Source of the DNA: Minisyncoccota bacterium
GTDB taxonomy: Bacteria > Patescibacteriota > Minisyncoccia > Phycocordibacterales > UBA1006
Assembly: GCA_937970115.1 (NCBI GenBank)
Contig: CALBVO010000014.1
Span: 1 to 11,136 of the forward strand
Direction of reading: 5' to 3'
DNA: 11,136 bases
Part shown: one piece after another, positions 1-7,479 of the stretch
Layout of the letters: the number at the start of each line of letters is the position of its first letter
Numbering within the stretch: position 1 is the first letter of the stretch
Translations under genes and position numbers: made by a program
Notes under the pieces: generated by a model
Databases searched by the model: none
What the model saw: the letters and a program-made list of their open reading frames with translations, nothing else
What the model was told of the DNA's origin: nothing

Positions 1-26
1 AAACAACTCGTGGGGAGTTGTTTTTT
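1..26 (+). terminator. Rho-independent terminator of an upstream unit
   Basis: A perfect 9-bp stem (1-9 pairs with 15-23) closes a 5-nt loop, and the T run continues to 26. It would end a transcript entering from the left edge. The promoter of the next gene begins only a few bases downstream, so the two units are tightly packed. Confidence 0.85.
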
Positions 27-30
27 GATA

Positions 31-36
31 TATAAT
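31..36 (+). promoter_or_regulatory. -10 box (TATAAT), leaderless start for the gene at 43
   Basis: A consensus TATAAT lies 6 nt before the ATG at 43, so the expected transcription start falls on or beside the A of the ATG. No -35 match is visible at the usual distance, which lies inside the terminator stem. The 20 bases from 31 match 19 of 20 bases at 7899-7918 in front of htpX. Confidence 0.65.
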
Positions 37-42
37 ACCTAT

Positions 43-834
43 ATGTCTAAGTGGGCGAAAAAAAAGAAAAGAAAAATTATTATTATTGTAGGGTTAATTT
101 TTGCGATTGTAATTGCATTGATTTCAATAAGACTTGAAACAAGTAAACAACCGACGTGCTTTGATGGAATTCAAAATGGTACTGAATCTGGATTAGATTG
201 TGGTGGTGAATGTTTTAAGGTATGTCAAGAAGAAGTTAATAATCTAGTTATTTGGTGGGAACGACCCTTCAAGGTAGCAAACGGTGTATATAATACTATT
301 GCCTATGTTGAGAATCAAAATCTTTACTCTGGAATTCAAAAATTAAATTATGAATTCCGTTTATATAACAAAGAAAACGTACTTATTTCTCAACCGATTC
401 GAGGTGAAACATTTATAGAACCTAATAAACGATCTGCTATTTTTGAATCAGGAATTATTACTGGAGATAATGAGGCTTACACTTCTTTTTTTCATATTAA
501 TTCTATACAAGAGTGGTCACGGGTTGATCAAGATTATTCATATAATCTCTTTACTATTGGTGAACCAATATTAACAAACCAAGACACAGCACCAAAATTA
601 TCTGCTATTGTTCGTAATGAAAGTTTTATTAATTTTAAAGATATTCCTGTTGTTGCTATTTTATATAACGCTGAAGATAACGCTATTGCTTCAAGTCAGA
701 CATATATAGATGTTTTGGCTCAAGGTCAAGAATCGCAAGTATTCTATTCTTGGCCAGAGGCATTTGGTGATAGTATTTCTCGGATTGAAATTATTCCTCG
801 TATTAATCCTTTTATCGATCGATCAAATACTTAA
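43..834 (+). CDS. Membrane-anchored extracytoplasmic protein with DCGG cysteine motif, function unknown
   Basis: A 263-residue protein. The frame is open from GTG at 10, but that GTG lies inside a terminator hairpin; the ATG at 43, 6 nt after a TATAAT box, is the better start. The N-terminus is very basic (KKKKRK), followed by one hydrophobic helix at about residues 13-29, which predicts an N-in membrane anchor with the rest outside. Just after the helix comes a four-cysteine segment at about residues 38-62, of the form CFDGxxNGxExGxDCGGxC plus a last Cys. This motif recurs in secreted proteins of many phyla and may be disulfide-bonded or bind metal. The remaining ~200 residues look beta-rich, without a domain I recognise. 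It is followed after 3 nt by rodA in the same unit, which suggests but does not prove a cell-wall-related role. Confidence 0.8.
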   Translation: MSKWAKKKKRKIIIIVGLIFAIVIALISIRLETSKQPTCFDGIQNGTESGLDCGGECFKVCQEEVNNLVIWWERPFKVANGVYNTIAYVENQNLYSGIQKLNYEFRLYNKENVLISQPIRGETFIEPNKRSAIFESGIITGDNEAYTSFFHINSIQEWSRVDQDYSYNLFTIGEPILTNQDTAPKLSAIVRNESFINFKDIPVVAILYNAEDNAIASSQTYIDVLAQGQESQVFYSWPEAFGDSISRIEIIPRINPFIDRSNT

Positions 835-837
835 TAT

Positions 838-1956
838 ATGAATCTGTTTTTAAGAAAAATTGATTGGTGGATTGTTGCATCACTTATTCCTCTTTTTGGA
901 CTTTCTTTAGCAACTATGAGTTCTTTTTCTGATGCTGCAGGATCACTCGCATCACGTCAATTACTTTGGATTATTATTTCTTTTACCGCTTTTTTTATTA
1001 TTACTTTTTTAGATTTATCTTTTTTAAAAAAGTCAAAAACACTCATGGCGATATATTTAGGTGGTGTTGGAATATTATTGTCCTTAATATTTTTTGGTAG
1101 TACTAATAAAGGAGCAACAAGTTGGCTTGATTTTGGAGCTTTTTCTTTTCAACCTTCTGATCTTGTAAAATTGATTTTGATATTAGTATTAGCAAAATAC
1201 CTTGCAAGAAGGCATGTTGAAATAAGAGCAATGAAGCATCTTTTAATTACGGCGACATATTTTCTTATACCTTTTCTTCTCATTTTCTTACAACCAGATT
1301 TTGGATCAGCTATTATTTTATTTTTTATCTGGTTTGGAATGATTTTAATTGCAGGTATTTCAAAAAAACATTTACTATTATTATTTACCATTGGTTTCGC
1401 AGTGTTTATGGTTATGTGGTTATTTGTTTTTAAAGAATATCAAAAAGATCGTATTAGAACCTTTATAGACCCACTCTCAGATATTCAAGGAACGGGATAT
1501 AATGCCTATCAATCAACAATTGCAGTCGGATCAGGTCAGATAGTTGGAAAAGGTGTTGGCTATGGAACTCAATCCCGGCTTAATTTCTTACCTGAATATG
1601 AAACAGATTTTATTTTCGCAGCAGTATCAGAAGAATGGGGGTTTATTGGATCAGCTATTATTCTGATTCTCTTTGGTATTATATCTATACGTATTCTTAT
1701 TTTAGGTTACGCAATGAATAATAATTTTGAATTACTATTTGCTGTTGGATTGGCCTTGTATATTATGAGTCATGTACTTATTAATATCGGTATGAATATT
1801 GGTGTTATGCCTGTTACGGGAGTAACCTTGCCGTTTATGTCTTATGGTGGATCACATCTTTTAATTGAAATGGTTGCCTTGGGTATATTAATGTCGATGA
1901 GAAAAAATTCTCGATCAGTTTATAAAGACAATTCTCCTGATGTTTTTTTGAAATAA
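838..1956 (+). CDS. rodA: RodA/FtsW/SpoVE-family peptidoglycan glycosyltransferase
   Basis: A 372-residue polytopic membrane protein with about 10 hydrophobic helices, the normal SEDS size. SEDS proteins polymerise lipid II into glycan strands on the outer face of the membrane, working with a class B penicillin-binding protein. Recognisable blocks are SFQPSDLVK near residues 103-111, LQPDFGSAI near 150-158, GYNAYQSTIAVGSGQ and GKGVGYGTQSRLNFLPEYETDF up to D257, and the C-terminal PVTGVTLPFMSYGGS. D257 in TDF matches the essential extracellular acidic residue of RodA. The GTQS-FLPE-TDFIFA pattern favours RodA over FtsW, but in a reduced genome one protein may do both jobs. The ATG lies 3 nt after the upstream stop with no Shine-Dalgarno, so translation is probably coupled. 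A strong hairpin follows. Confidence 0.93.
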   Translation: MNLFLRKIDWWIVASLIPLFGLSLATMSSFSDAAGSLASRQLLWIIISFTAFFIITFLDLSFLKKSKTLMAIYLGGVGILLSLIFFGSTNKGATSWLDFGAFSFQPSDLVKLILILVLAKYLARRHVEIRAMKHLLITATYFLIPFLLIFLQPDFGSAIILFFIWFGMILIAGISKKHLLLLFTIGFAVFMVMWLFVFKEYQKDRIRTFIDPLSDIQGTGYNAYQSTIAVGSGQIVGKGVGYGTQSRLNFLPEYETDFIFAAVSEEWGFIGSAIILILFGIISIRILILGYAMNNNFELLFAVGLALYIMSHVLINIGMNIGVMPVTGVTLPFMSYGGSHLLIEMVALGILMSMRKNSRSVYKDNSPDVFLK

Positions 1957-1966
1957 AATAATTAAA

Positions 1967-2000
1967 AGAAAGGCTTGGTGCACTGCGCCAAGCCTTTCTT
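1967..2000 (+). terminator. Strong hairpin terminator after rodA
   Basis: A 12-bp perfect stem (1967-1978 with 1988-1999) extends three more pairs, one of them G-U, to leave a 3-nt loop. The plus-strand tail is pyrimidine-rich rather than a pure T run; the minus-strand tail is richer in T. It separates rodA from folD. Confidence 0.8.
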
Positions 2001-2016
2001 CTCTACGTTAAATAAG

Positions 2017-2022
2017 TATACT
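2017..2022 (+). promoter_or_regulatory. Candidate -10 box for folD
   Basis: TATACT sits 11 nt before the folD ATG, predicting a leader of only a few bases. A second weaker box (TAGTAT, 2025-2030) is nearer. There is no Shine-Dalgarno and no clear -35. Confidence 0.4.
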
Positions 2023-2033
2023 AGTAGTATATT

Positions 2034-2870
2034 ATGACTACTCGCGTTGATGGAAATGCTATCGCAACAACAATTCAATTACATTTGAAACAATATACTG
2101 AAACCTTATCATCTGCTATTAACTTTGACATTGTGTATGTAGGGTCAGATCCTGTTATAGATAATTTTATTCACTACAAACGTCAATTCGGCGAGGTGCT
2201 TGGCGTGAATGTTACGGTACATGATTTTCCTGCAGATATATCAGAAGTTGAATTACTTGGATCAATCAAGACCCTTAATGCATCATCTGATGCGATTATT
2301 ATTCAATTACCATTACCAGCACATCTTGATGTTACTACAATTACTTCAGCAGTTGCTCCAGAAAAAGATGTTGATGTATTAGGTACCCAAGCAATTACAC
2401 GGTTTAAAAAAGGTGATGAACATTTCTTACCACCGGTGACTGGTTCTATAGTTGAGGTTTTTAAACAACATACTGTTGATCTAAATAATAAAAATATCGT
2501 AGTTATTGGAAATGGTGCTCTTGTTGGTTATCCAATGACGCTGTGGTTAGATAACCATAATTTCTCTTATAATGTACTAGTAAAAGAAACACCAACAGCA
2601 TTGCGTGACAATCTCATTAAAAAAGCTGATGTAATTATCTCAGGAGCTGGTGCCCCTCATTTGGTAAAAGCTCATATGGTGAAACCAGGTGTTATTTTGA
2701 TTGATGCAGGCACGAGTGAGTCTGGAAAGAAAATTATTGGTGATATCGCACAAGCCGCTTATCCAGTATCAAACCTCTATACACCAGTTCCTGGCGGAAT
2801 TGGTCCAATTACTATTGCTATTTTATATACTAATATTATTAATGCCCATAAAAATGTGTATGGTAGCTAG
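2034..2870 (+). CDS. folD: FolD: methylenetetrahydrofolate dehydrogenase/cyclohydrolase, divergent
   Basis: A 278-residue cytosolic enzyme, about the family's usual length. FolD interconverts 5,10-methylene-THF and 10-formyl-THF, supplying one-carbon units for purines and initiator formyl-Met. Seen: VDGNAIA at the N-terminus (usual DGK-x-iA), catalytic Lys aligning to K49 in the helix FIHYKRQ, IQLPLP at 90-95, KDVD at 111-114, the Rossmann glycine motif at 159-167, and TPVPGGIGPIT at 250-260. Odd points: the Tyr four residues before the catalytic Lys is Phe (F45), and the NADP-binding GRS is GNG (159-161), with the usual downstream CHS(R/K)T strand also changed. Activity is likely retained, but cofactor preference may differ. 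It heads a unit with the overlapping PAP2 gene. Confidence 0.93.
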   Translation: MTTRVDGNAIATTIQLHLKQYTETLSSAINFDIVYVGSDPVIDNFIHYKRQFGEVLGVNVTVHDFPADISEVELLGSIKTLNASSDAIIIQLPLPAHLDVTTITSAVAPEKDVDVLGTQAITRFKKGDEHFLPPVTGSIVEVFKQHTVDLNNKNIVVIGNGALVGYPMTLWLDNHNFSYNVLVKETPTALRDNLIKKADVIISGAGAPHLVKAHMVKPGVILIDAGTSESGKKIIGDIAQAAYPVSNLYTPVPGGIGPITIAILYTNIINAHKNVYGS

Positions 2871-3420
2871 TATTATTGAACTGCATAATCAACTTTTTTT
2901 CTGGTTACATAGTTTATCCCAAAGTTCGAGCGAGTTTAGTTTTTGGCTCTATGTTATAGCTGAAAGGATCGATTTATATATGATTATAATTGGTATTTTC
3001 TTTATTATTGTTCATCATCATCAAAGAATCAGTAATAATCCAGAATTAATATCCCGTAGTGCCATTAGGGAAGGTATTTTTATTGTACTGGCGGTTTTGG
3101 TGTCTTGGGCAATTTCGTACCTCTTGAAAATTACCTTCGGGATACCTCGACCATTTCTGCAGTTTTCAGAAATTATTCCATTGTTTCCGTACGGAGGATA
3201 TGATTCATTTCCTTCGGGTCATGCAACCCTATTTGCGGCACTGGCAACAGCATTATATCGTTCACATAAGAAAATTGGTTGGATATTTATAGGTATAGCG
3301 TTTTTGATTGGGATAACGCGTGTTATCTCAGGAGTTCATTTTCCTATTGATGTTGTTTTTGGATGGTTTCTAGGGACAATGGTAGTAATTATTGTTTCAA
3401 AAATCTTAAAGAGCTGGTAA
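2860..3420 (+). CDS. PAP2-family membrane phosphatase
   Basis: About 186 residues from ATG 2860; ATGs at 2842 and 2854 are alternatives in the same frame. All three overlap the end of folD, so translation is probably coupled to it. The triad of the acid-phosphatase/PAP2 superfamily is complete: K90-x6-RP (97-98), PSGH at 118-121, and R154-x5-H160-x3-D164. H160 would be the phosphohistidine nucleophile, H121 the acid/base. Five or so hydrophobic helices surround these motifs. Family members dephosphorylate lipid phosphates such as phosphatidate, PG-phosphate or undecaprenyl pyrophosphate at the outer membrane face. With rodA close by, recycling of the undecaprenyl carrier is a reasonable guess, but substrate cannot be read from sequence. 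A hairpin terminator follows the stop directly. Confidence 0.9.
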   Translation: MVASIIELHNQLFFWLHSLSQSSSEFSFWLYVIAERIDLYMIIIGIFFIIVHHHQRISNNPELISRSAIREGIFIVLAVLVSWAISYLLKITFGIPRPFLQFSEIIPLFPYGGYDSFPSGHATLFAALATALYRSHKKIGWIFIGIAFLIGITRVISGVHFPIDVVFGWFLGTMVVIIVSKILKSW

Positions 3421-3448
3421 AAAAAGCACCCTCGTAGAAGGTGCTTTT
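3419..3448. terminator. Bidirectional terminator between PAP2 gene and minus-strand ORF
   Basis: A 9-bp stem (3422-3430 with 3440-3448) has T-rich flanks on both sides: TTTT closing the plus-strand stem and seven A at 3419-3425, which read as T on the minus strand. It overlaps the PAP2 stop codon and lies just past the stop of the minus-strand ORF, so it can serve both converging units. Confidence 0.85.
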
Positions 3449-3456
3449 GTTATATT

Positions 3457-3720
3457 CTAAGCTAATCCAAATTTAATTATTCTTTCATTGTGGATGTCTT
3501 GAAAAAGTAATTCAATACTACCATTAAAATTATGGAATCTCATAGATTTTTTAGGGTCAAATTTTAATTCTTTTTCAGAGGATTTTTCTCCGCTAGGAAA
3601 TAGATTTTCTCACAAGTCTTCTTGATCAGCAACGTTGATATCAGAACCAAATTCCATTTGGGGAACATACTTATTTTTGAAAATTATACGCTCTCCTGTT
3701 TGTGTATTTATACTTATCAT
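3457..3720 (-). pseudogene. Small hypothetical ORF interrupted by one in-frame TGA
   Basis: Reading the minus strand from ATG (3718-3720) gives 36 codons, a TGA at 3610-3612, then 51 further open codons to TAG at 3457-3459. Together they would make an 87-residue soluble, charged protein: residues 1-36 begin MISINTQTGERIIFKNKYV, and residues 38-87 contain PSGEKSSEKELKFDPKKS and end NERIIKFGLA. No domain is recognised. Both halves have ordinary protein-like composition, and a terminator sits at the right place after the TAG, so this looks like a real gene carrying a nonsense mutation. A TATAAT lies 1 nt before the ATG, too close to be an ordinary promoter for that start. Read-through, a sequencing error or a real short 36-residue product are the alternatives. 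This ORF is the only content of the gap between 3420 and 3832. Confidence 0.5.
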
Positions 3721-3797
3721 AATTATATTTTTAGATTATTTATATTTAGTATATCAAAAATATGTATTGTGCTTAAATTTTTAATTCGTTTTATTCA

Positions 3798-3825
3798 TTG
3801 AAAAAACTCTCAAAAAGCCTATAGT
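3798..3825 (+). promoter_or_regulatory. secDF promoter with -35 and -10, leaderless
   Basis: TTGAAA (3798-3803), a 16-nt spacer and TATAGT (3820-3825) make the best two-box promoter in the window. The ATG of secD comes 6 nt after the -10, so the transcript should start at or next to the start codon. The purines AGAGGA directly abut the ATG and so cannot act as a correctly spaced Shine-Dalgarno. Confidence 0.7.
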
Positions 3826-3831
3826 AGAGGA

Positions 3832-5229
3832 ATGTGGAAAATAAGAATTATAGCGCTACTTTTCGTAGCCTTAGGAGTTGGATTGGGGAGTTATTTATAT
3901 ATAACGCAGGACACTACTCCATTTAAACTCGGTTTAGATTTATCAGGTGGAAGTTATTTGGTGTATAAGGCAGATACAACAAATGTAGCACAAGAAGAAA
4001 TTTCAGATTCAATGGATGCCTTGCGTGATACGATTGAACGACGTATTAATGCTTTTGGGATTTCAGAACCGAATGTTACAACTGAAACCCATACCTTGGG
4101 AGTAGAGGGAAGTGAAGAGCGTCTGGTTATTGAACTTCCAGGTGTAACAGATATTGATGATGCGATTGCATTGATTGGACAAACACCATTATTAGAATTT
4201 AAATCAGAAGCAAGTCCTGAAGAAGTTGCTCGTATTGATGTGGAATTACAAGAACTTTTGTCTGCATCAACCGAAGAAGATGCAACTCTTGATATTACTC
4301 AACTACAGGCATTACAAGATCAACGGTATGTTGCAACCGCCCTTACAGGAAAATATCTTGAAAAATCACAATTACAATTTTCTCAGGCTGGTGTTCAGTA
4401 TGGTGGTGATTTACAATCACGGCCGATTATTACTTTACGATTTAACAAAGAAGGAGCAGATCTCTTTGAAGAGCTAACCCGAGAGAATGTGGGAAAAACA
4501 ATTGCTATTTATTTGGATGGGATCTTGGTGTCTGCACCAACGGTTAATACCGTAATTTCAGGTGGGCAAGCGATTATTGAAGGAGCCTTCACCTTAGAAG
4601 AAGCAAAAGAAACTGTCGGACGACTGAACTCAGGAGCATTACCGATTCCTATTGAATTAATTTCAACAAATACTATTGGGCCAACACTTGGACAAGACGC
4701 TTTGGATGCTGGTGTGTATGCTGGACTTGCTGGACTTATCCTTGTCGGTTTAGTTTTGATTCTTTGGTATCGATTACCTGGACTGATCGCAGTTATCGCC
4801 TTAGGAATTTATACCGCTATTATGTTGTGGATGTTTAAATCCATTCCTGTTACCCTGACGTCTGCGGGAATCACTGGATTTATTATTTCTATTGGTATTG
4901 CTGTCGATGCAAATATTTTGATTTTTGAGCGCATGAAAGAAGAGCTTAAAAATGGTAAAAATTTATATGCATCAGTAGAAACTGGTTTCAAGCGAGCCTG
5001 GGCATCAATTCGTGATGCTAATATTTCTTCAATCATCTCAGCCGTTGTATTGTTTTGGCAAGGGACTGCCTTGATAAAAGGGTTTGCACTAACCTTTGGA
5101 TTGGGAATTATGATTTCAATGTTTACTGCAGTTACCGTGACACGATTCTTACTTCTTTCTCTTGCAAAAAAAGAAAAGAAAAGTTCGAAAATTATGAGAT
5201 TCTTATACCAAAATGGTTTTAACAAATAG
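3832..5229 (+). CDS. secD: Protein translocase subunit SecD
   Basis: A 465-residue membrane protein; SecD with SecF uses the proton gradient to help pull exported proteins through SecYEG. Helix 1 is at about residues 4-24, followed by the conserved FKLGLDLSGG at 31-40, a large extracytoplasmic domain (about 40-280, including RRINAFGISEPNV and ELPGV), and then five helices to about residue 455. The helix-4 signature VDANILIFERMKEE is at about 358-371, with D359 the likely proton-relay Asp. It is much shorter than the 615-residue E. coli protein, as is usual for compact SecD outside Proteobacteria. The C-terminal tail is basic. The stop lies 4 nt before the preferred secF start. Confidence 0.95.
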   Translation: MWKIRIIALLFVALGVGLGSYLYITQDTTPFKLGLDLSGGSYLVYKADTTNVAQEEISDSMDALRDTIERRINAFGISEPNVTTETHTLGVEGSEERLVIELPGVTDIDDAIALIGQTPLLEFKSEASPEEVARIDVELQELLSASTEEDATLDITQLQALQDQRYVATALTGKYLEKSQLQFSQAGVQYGGDLQSRPIITLRFNKEGADLFEELTRENVGKTIAIYLDGILVSAPTVNTVISGGQAIIEGAFTLEEAKETVGRLNSGALPIPIELISTNTIGPTLGQDALDAGVYAGLAGLILVGLVLILWYRLPGLIAVIALGIYTAIMLWMFKSIPVTLTSAGITGFIISIGIAVDANILIFERMKEELKNGKNLYASVETGFKRAWASIRDANISSIISAVVLFWQGTALIKGFALTFGLGIMISMFTAVTVTRFLLLSLAKKEKKSSKIMRFLYQNGFNK

Positions 5230-5233
5230 TCAT

Positions 5234-6139
5234 ATGTTTATTACAAAATACAGAAAATTATTTATAGGATTTTCAGCACTGTTGGTTCTTGTTGGAGTTA
5301 TTATTGTGTCAGTAAAAGGTCTTGATTATGGAATCGAATTTACTGGTGGTTCAGTACTTGAGGTATCTTATGAAGATCCTGCTACACAACCAGAACTTTC
5401 GGAATTGAAACAAGCGCTTGCTAGTAATGAACTTGATGCAAGTATTCAACCCTTCCAAACCAGTACTGGTACAAATGGGTATTTGTTGCGAACACAAAAT
5501 ACCAGCGAGGAAAATCGCATTGCATTAATAAGTGTCGTTACCAAAGATAAAACCATCGGACAAATAGAACGATATAATTCAATTGGTCCATCAGTAGGGA
5601 AAGAACTGCGAACCAAATCATTATATGCCTTAATCATGGTATCTATTGGGATTATTTTCTTTGTTGCTTATGCCTTTCGTAGGGTTACACAACCTGTTTC
5701 ATCATGGAAATATGGAATGGTTGCTGTCATTGCATTACTTCACGATATTATTATTCCTGTTGGAATTTTAACCTTGCTAGGTACAGAAATTGATACTTTG
5801 TACGTGGTTGGATTATTATCAATCCTAGGATTATCAGTAAACGATACGATCGTGGTGTTTGACCGAATTCGTGAATCACTTGCGACAAATCAAGAGAAAA
5901 ATAAAAATGAAGATTTTATTACTACCGTAGGTAATTCAATTAAAGATACGATTACCCGATCAATTTTCACCTCACTGACATTGATTGTGGTATTGTTAGC
6001 ACTTTATTTCCGAGGCCCAGCTGCAACACAAACATTATCATTAGTATTATTGTTGGGAACTATTGTAGGAACCTATTCTTCAATTTTCTTGGCATCACCC
6101 TTGTTAACCTTATTGGTTTCAAAAGATTCAAAGAAATAA
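5234..6139 (+). CDS. secF: Protein translocase subunit SecF
   Basis: A 301-residue partner of SecD. I chose ATG 5234 because the family begins close to F-x-KYRK and it follows the secD stop by 4 nt; ATG 5213 in the same frame would add 7 residues and overlap secD by 17 nt. Numbered from 5234, helix 1 spans about 10-27, then DYGIEFTGGS at 31-40, an extracytoplasmic domain, and five C-terminal helices. The helix-4 signature LSVNDTIVVFDRIRE and the following TITRSIFTSLT are typical SecF. No Shine-Dalgarno precedes it, so translational coupling to secD is likely. A terminator follows. Confidence 0.95.
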   Translation: MFITKYRKLFIGFSALLVLVGVIIVSVKGLDYGIEFTGGSVLEVSYEDPATQPELSELKQALASNELDASIQPFQTSTGTNGYLLRTQNTSEENRIALISVVTKDKTIGQIERYNSIGPSVGKELRTKSLYALIMVSIGIIFFVAYAFRRVTQPVSSWKYGMVAVIALLHDIIIPVGILTLLGTEIDTLYVVGLLSILGLSVNDTIVVFDRIRESLATNQEKNKNEDFITTVGNSIKDTITRSIFTSLTLIVVLLALYFRGPAATQTLSLVLLLGTIVGTYSSIFLASPLLTLLVSKDSKK

Positions 6140-6148
6140 ACTATTTAT

Positions 6149-6178
6149 AAAAAACGATTAGACCTCGTTTTTTATTTT
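6149..6178 (+). terminator. Rho-independent terminator after secF
   Basis: A 9-bp stem (6149-6157 with 6165-6173) closes a 7-nt loop, and the T-rich tail runs to 6178. It ends the secDF unit 9 bases past the stop. Confidence 0.85.
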
Positions 6179-6229
6179 ATGTCTATGGTTTTTTCTTGAA
6201 TATCTCGGTACGATTAATTAAAAAATAAA

Positions 6230-6235
6230 TATAAA
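6230..6235 (+). promoter_or_regulatory. Candidate -10 box for the gene at 6245
   Basis: TATAAA lies 9 nt before the ATG, predicting a leader of about 0-3 nt. No -35 is visible. The surrounding sequence is so AT-rich that chance is possible. Confidence 0.3.
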
Positions 6236-6244
6236 ACTTAGAAA

Positions 6245-6817
6245 ATGAAAGTACGAATATCTATATTATTTTTGATTATTCCTATTTTCATAGGATATGG
6301 TCAATCATTGCGAGAGGATACCTTACATCATAATCTCGAAATTATAAAGGGATCAATTAACCTAGTTGGATGGTATAATCTAGGGATTGGTAGTAATGGA
6401 ACCTTAAACGTATCTTTAATCCTTAAAGATAACCTCATTAAGGGTTTAAATATCAAAGCTGAAATTACAGATTTAAAAATTGATACGACTTTCTATATAC
6501 AGCATAAAAAAAATAATACCGTACAACCTTTATTATTAGGTCCGCGTATTGATACATTTATAAAAATTTCTTTAACAGAGAGTTTTTGTGAAAAAGGAGG
6601 TAAATTAGAGATAAAAGTTTTTATTGATAAAAAGAAATATATTGAACATTTTTTCATCCTTCCAAATAAAAAAGAAGTGTTTGTATGTTTTCATCAAAAT
6701 ACTAAGTCGGAACAATTAAACCTTATAGATAAAATTATTTTGAATCTTAAGGGATCTATTTATAATCGATCTAAAATTAGACCTAAAGAATATTTTATTA
6801 TTCCATCTGAAAAATAA
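6245..6817 (+). CDS. Secreted protein of unknown function
   Basis: A 190-residue protein with a clear N-terminal signal peptide: MKVR, a hydrophobic core at about residues 4-16, and a likely cleavage just before the Q of GYGQS near residue 20. The mature part is about 170 residues, rich in Ile, Lys, Leu and beta-forming segments, with two Cys (near FCEKGG and VCFHQ) that could pair. I recognise no domain or catalytic motif. The ending of the signal peptide (YGQS) resembles those common in Bacteroidota, but that is weak evidence of origin. It has its own terminators on both sides, so it is a single-gene unit between secF and lemA. Confidence 0.75.
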   Translation: MKVRISILFLIIPIFIGYGQSLREDTLHHNLEIIKGSINLVGWYNLGIGSNGTLNVSLILKDNLIKGLNIKAEITDLKIDTTFYIQHKKNNTVQPLLLGPRIDTFIKISLTESFCEKGGKLEIKVFIDKKKYIEHFFILPNKKEVFVCFHQNTKSEQLNLIDKIILNLKGSIYNRSKIRPKEYFIIPSEK

Positions 6818-6826
6818 GTTAATAGG

Positions 6827-6855
6827 GCGCATTCTGTCGAAGGATGTGCTTTTTT
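6827..6855 (+). terminator. Terminator after the secreted-protein gene
   Basis: An 8-bp stem containing two G-U pairs (6827-6834 with 6842-6849) closes a 7-nt loop and is followed by six T. It directly abuts the lemA -10 box. Confidence 0.8.
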
Positions 6856-6857
6856 GT

Positions 6858-6863
6858 TATAAT
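6858..6863 (+). promoter_or_regulatory. -10 box (TATAAT) for lemA
   Basis: A consensus TATAAT starts 2 nt after the preceding terminator's T run. The ATG at 6868 is 4 nt downstream and the ATG at 6892 is 28 nt downstream. Transcription starting around 6870 would exclude the first ATG and leave a leader of about 20 nt for the second. Confidence 0.6.
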
Positions 6864-6891
6864 AAATATGTTAACCATAACTATTATTACT

Positions 6892-7467
6892 ATGTATATT
6901 ATTTTAGGAATTATTGCTGCTATTGCATTATTTATTATTGGACTGTATAACAATTTAATTAAATTACGTGTTCGAACTGACGAGGCATGGGCTGATATTG
7001 ATGTTCAATTAAAACGCCGATATGACCTTATTCCAAATCTTGTCGAAACCGTAAAGGGTTATGCTAAGCATGAACGAGAGACACTTGAGGCTGTGCTTGA
7101 AGCACGTAGTAAGGCAACCGCTATGAACATCGATGTTACAAATGTAACATCAGATCAAATGGCAGAATTTGCATCTATGCAATCAGGTATTTCTGGAGCT
7201 CTTGGTAAGCTTATGGCAATTGCCGAAGCATATCCAGACCTGAAGGCAAATGAAAATTTCTTAAGTTTACAGGACGAATTGACTGACACTGAAAATAAAA
7301 TTCAGGCAGCACGAAGATTTTATAATACTAATGTGCGCGATCTGAATATTGCAGTACAATCATTCCCGGCAAATATTTTTGCAAATATATTTGGATTTAG
7401 TTCTCGAGAATTCTTTGAATTAACAGAAGGTTCAGTTGAAAAAGAACCAGTAAAAGTTTCTTTCTAG
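6892..7467 (+). CDS. lemA: LemA family protein
   Basis: 191 residues from ATG 6892 (199 from ATG 6868, also plausible). ATG 6844 lies inside a terminator and is unlikely. An N-terminal hydrophobic helix (about residues 2-20) leads into LYNNLIKLR and the LemA core: RTDEAWADIDVQLKRRYDLIPNLVETVKGYAKHE, then a long helical region and ARRFYNTNVRDLN...FPANIFANIFGF. This is a full-length family member, predicted as an N-terminally anchored coiled helical bundle. Its biochemical role is not settled; it often lies next to htpX. Here htpX is close by, but an opposite-strand gene and an inverted repeat stand between them. The stop codon overlaps the left arm of that inverted repeat. Confidence 0.92.
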   Translation: MYIILGIIAAIALFIIGLYNNLIKLRVRTDEAWADIDVQLKRRYDLIPNLVETVKGYAKHERETLEAVLEARSKATAMNIDVTNVTSDQMAEFASMQSGISGALGKLMAIAEAYPDLKANENFLSLQDELTDTENKIQAARRFYNTNVRDLNIAVQSFPANIFANIFGFSSREFFELTEGSVEKEPVKVSF

Positions 7468-7479
7468 AAACACTCAAAA

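Noticed and set aside
10..42. GTG start at 10 for the first gene
   Set aside because: It lies inside the terminator stem-loop and upstream of the TATAAT box; ATG 43 fits the promoter and gives a typical basic N-terminus followed by a helix.
3457..3720. Genetic code 25 (UGA as glycine) for this genome
   Set aside because: The conserved genes and the 753-codon ORF contain no internal TGA across well over 3000 codons, whereas code-25 genomes use it often. One broken ORF is better explained by a nonsense mutation.
4809..5225. Minus-strand ORF of 138 codons opposite secD
   Set aside because: It lies wholly within the conserved secD membrane region and has no recognisable motif; similar shadows lie opposite rodA, secF, htpX and the surface-protein gene.
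6844..6867. lemA start at ATG 6844
   Set aside because: It overlaps the terminator stem and precedes the TATAAT box, so it would not be on the transcript from that promoter.
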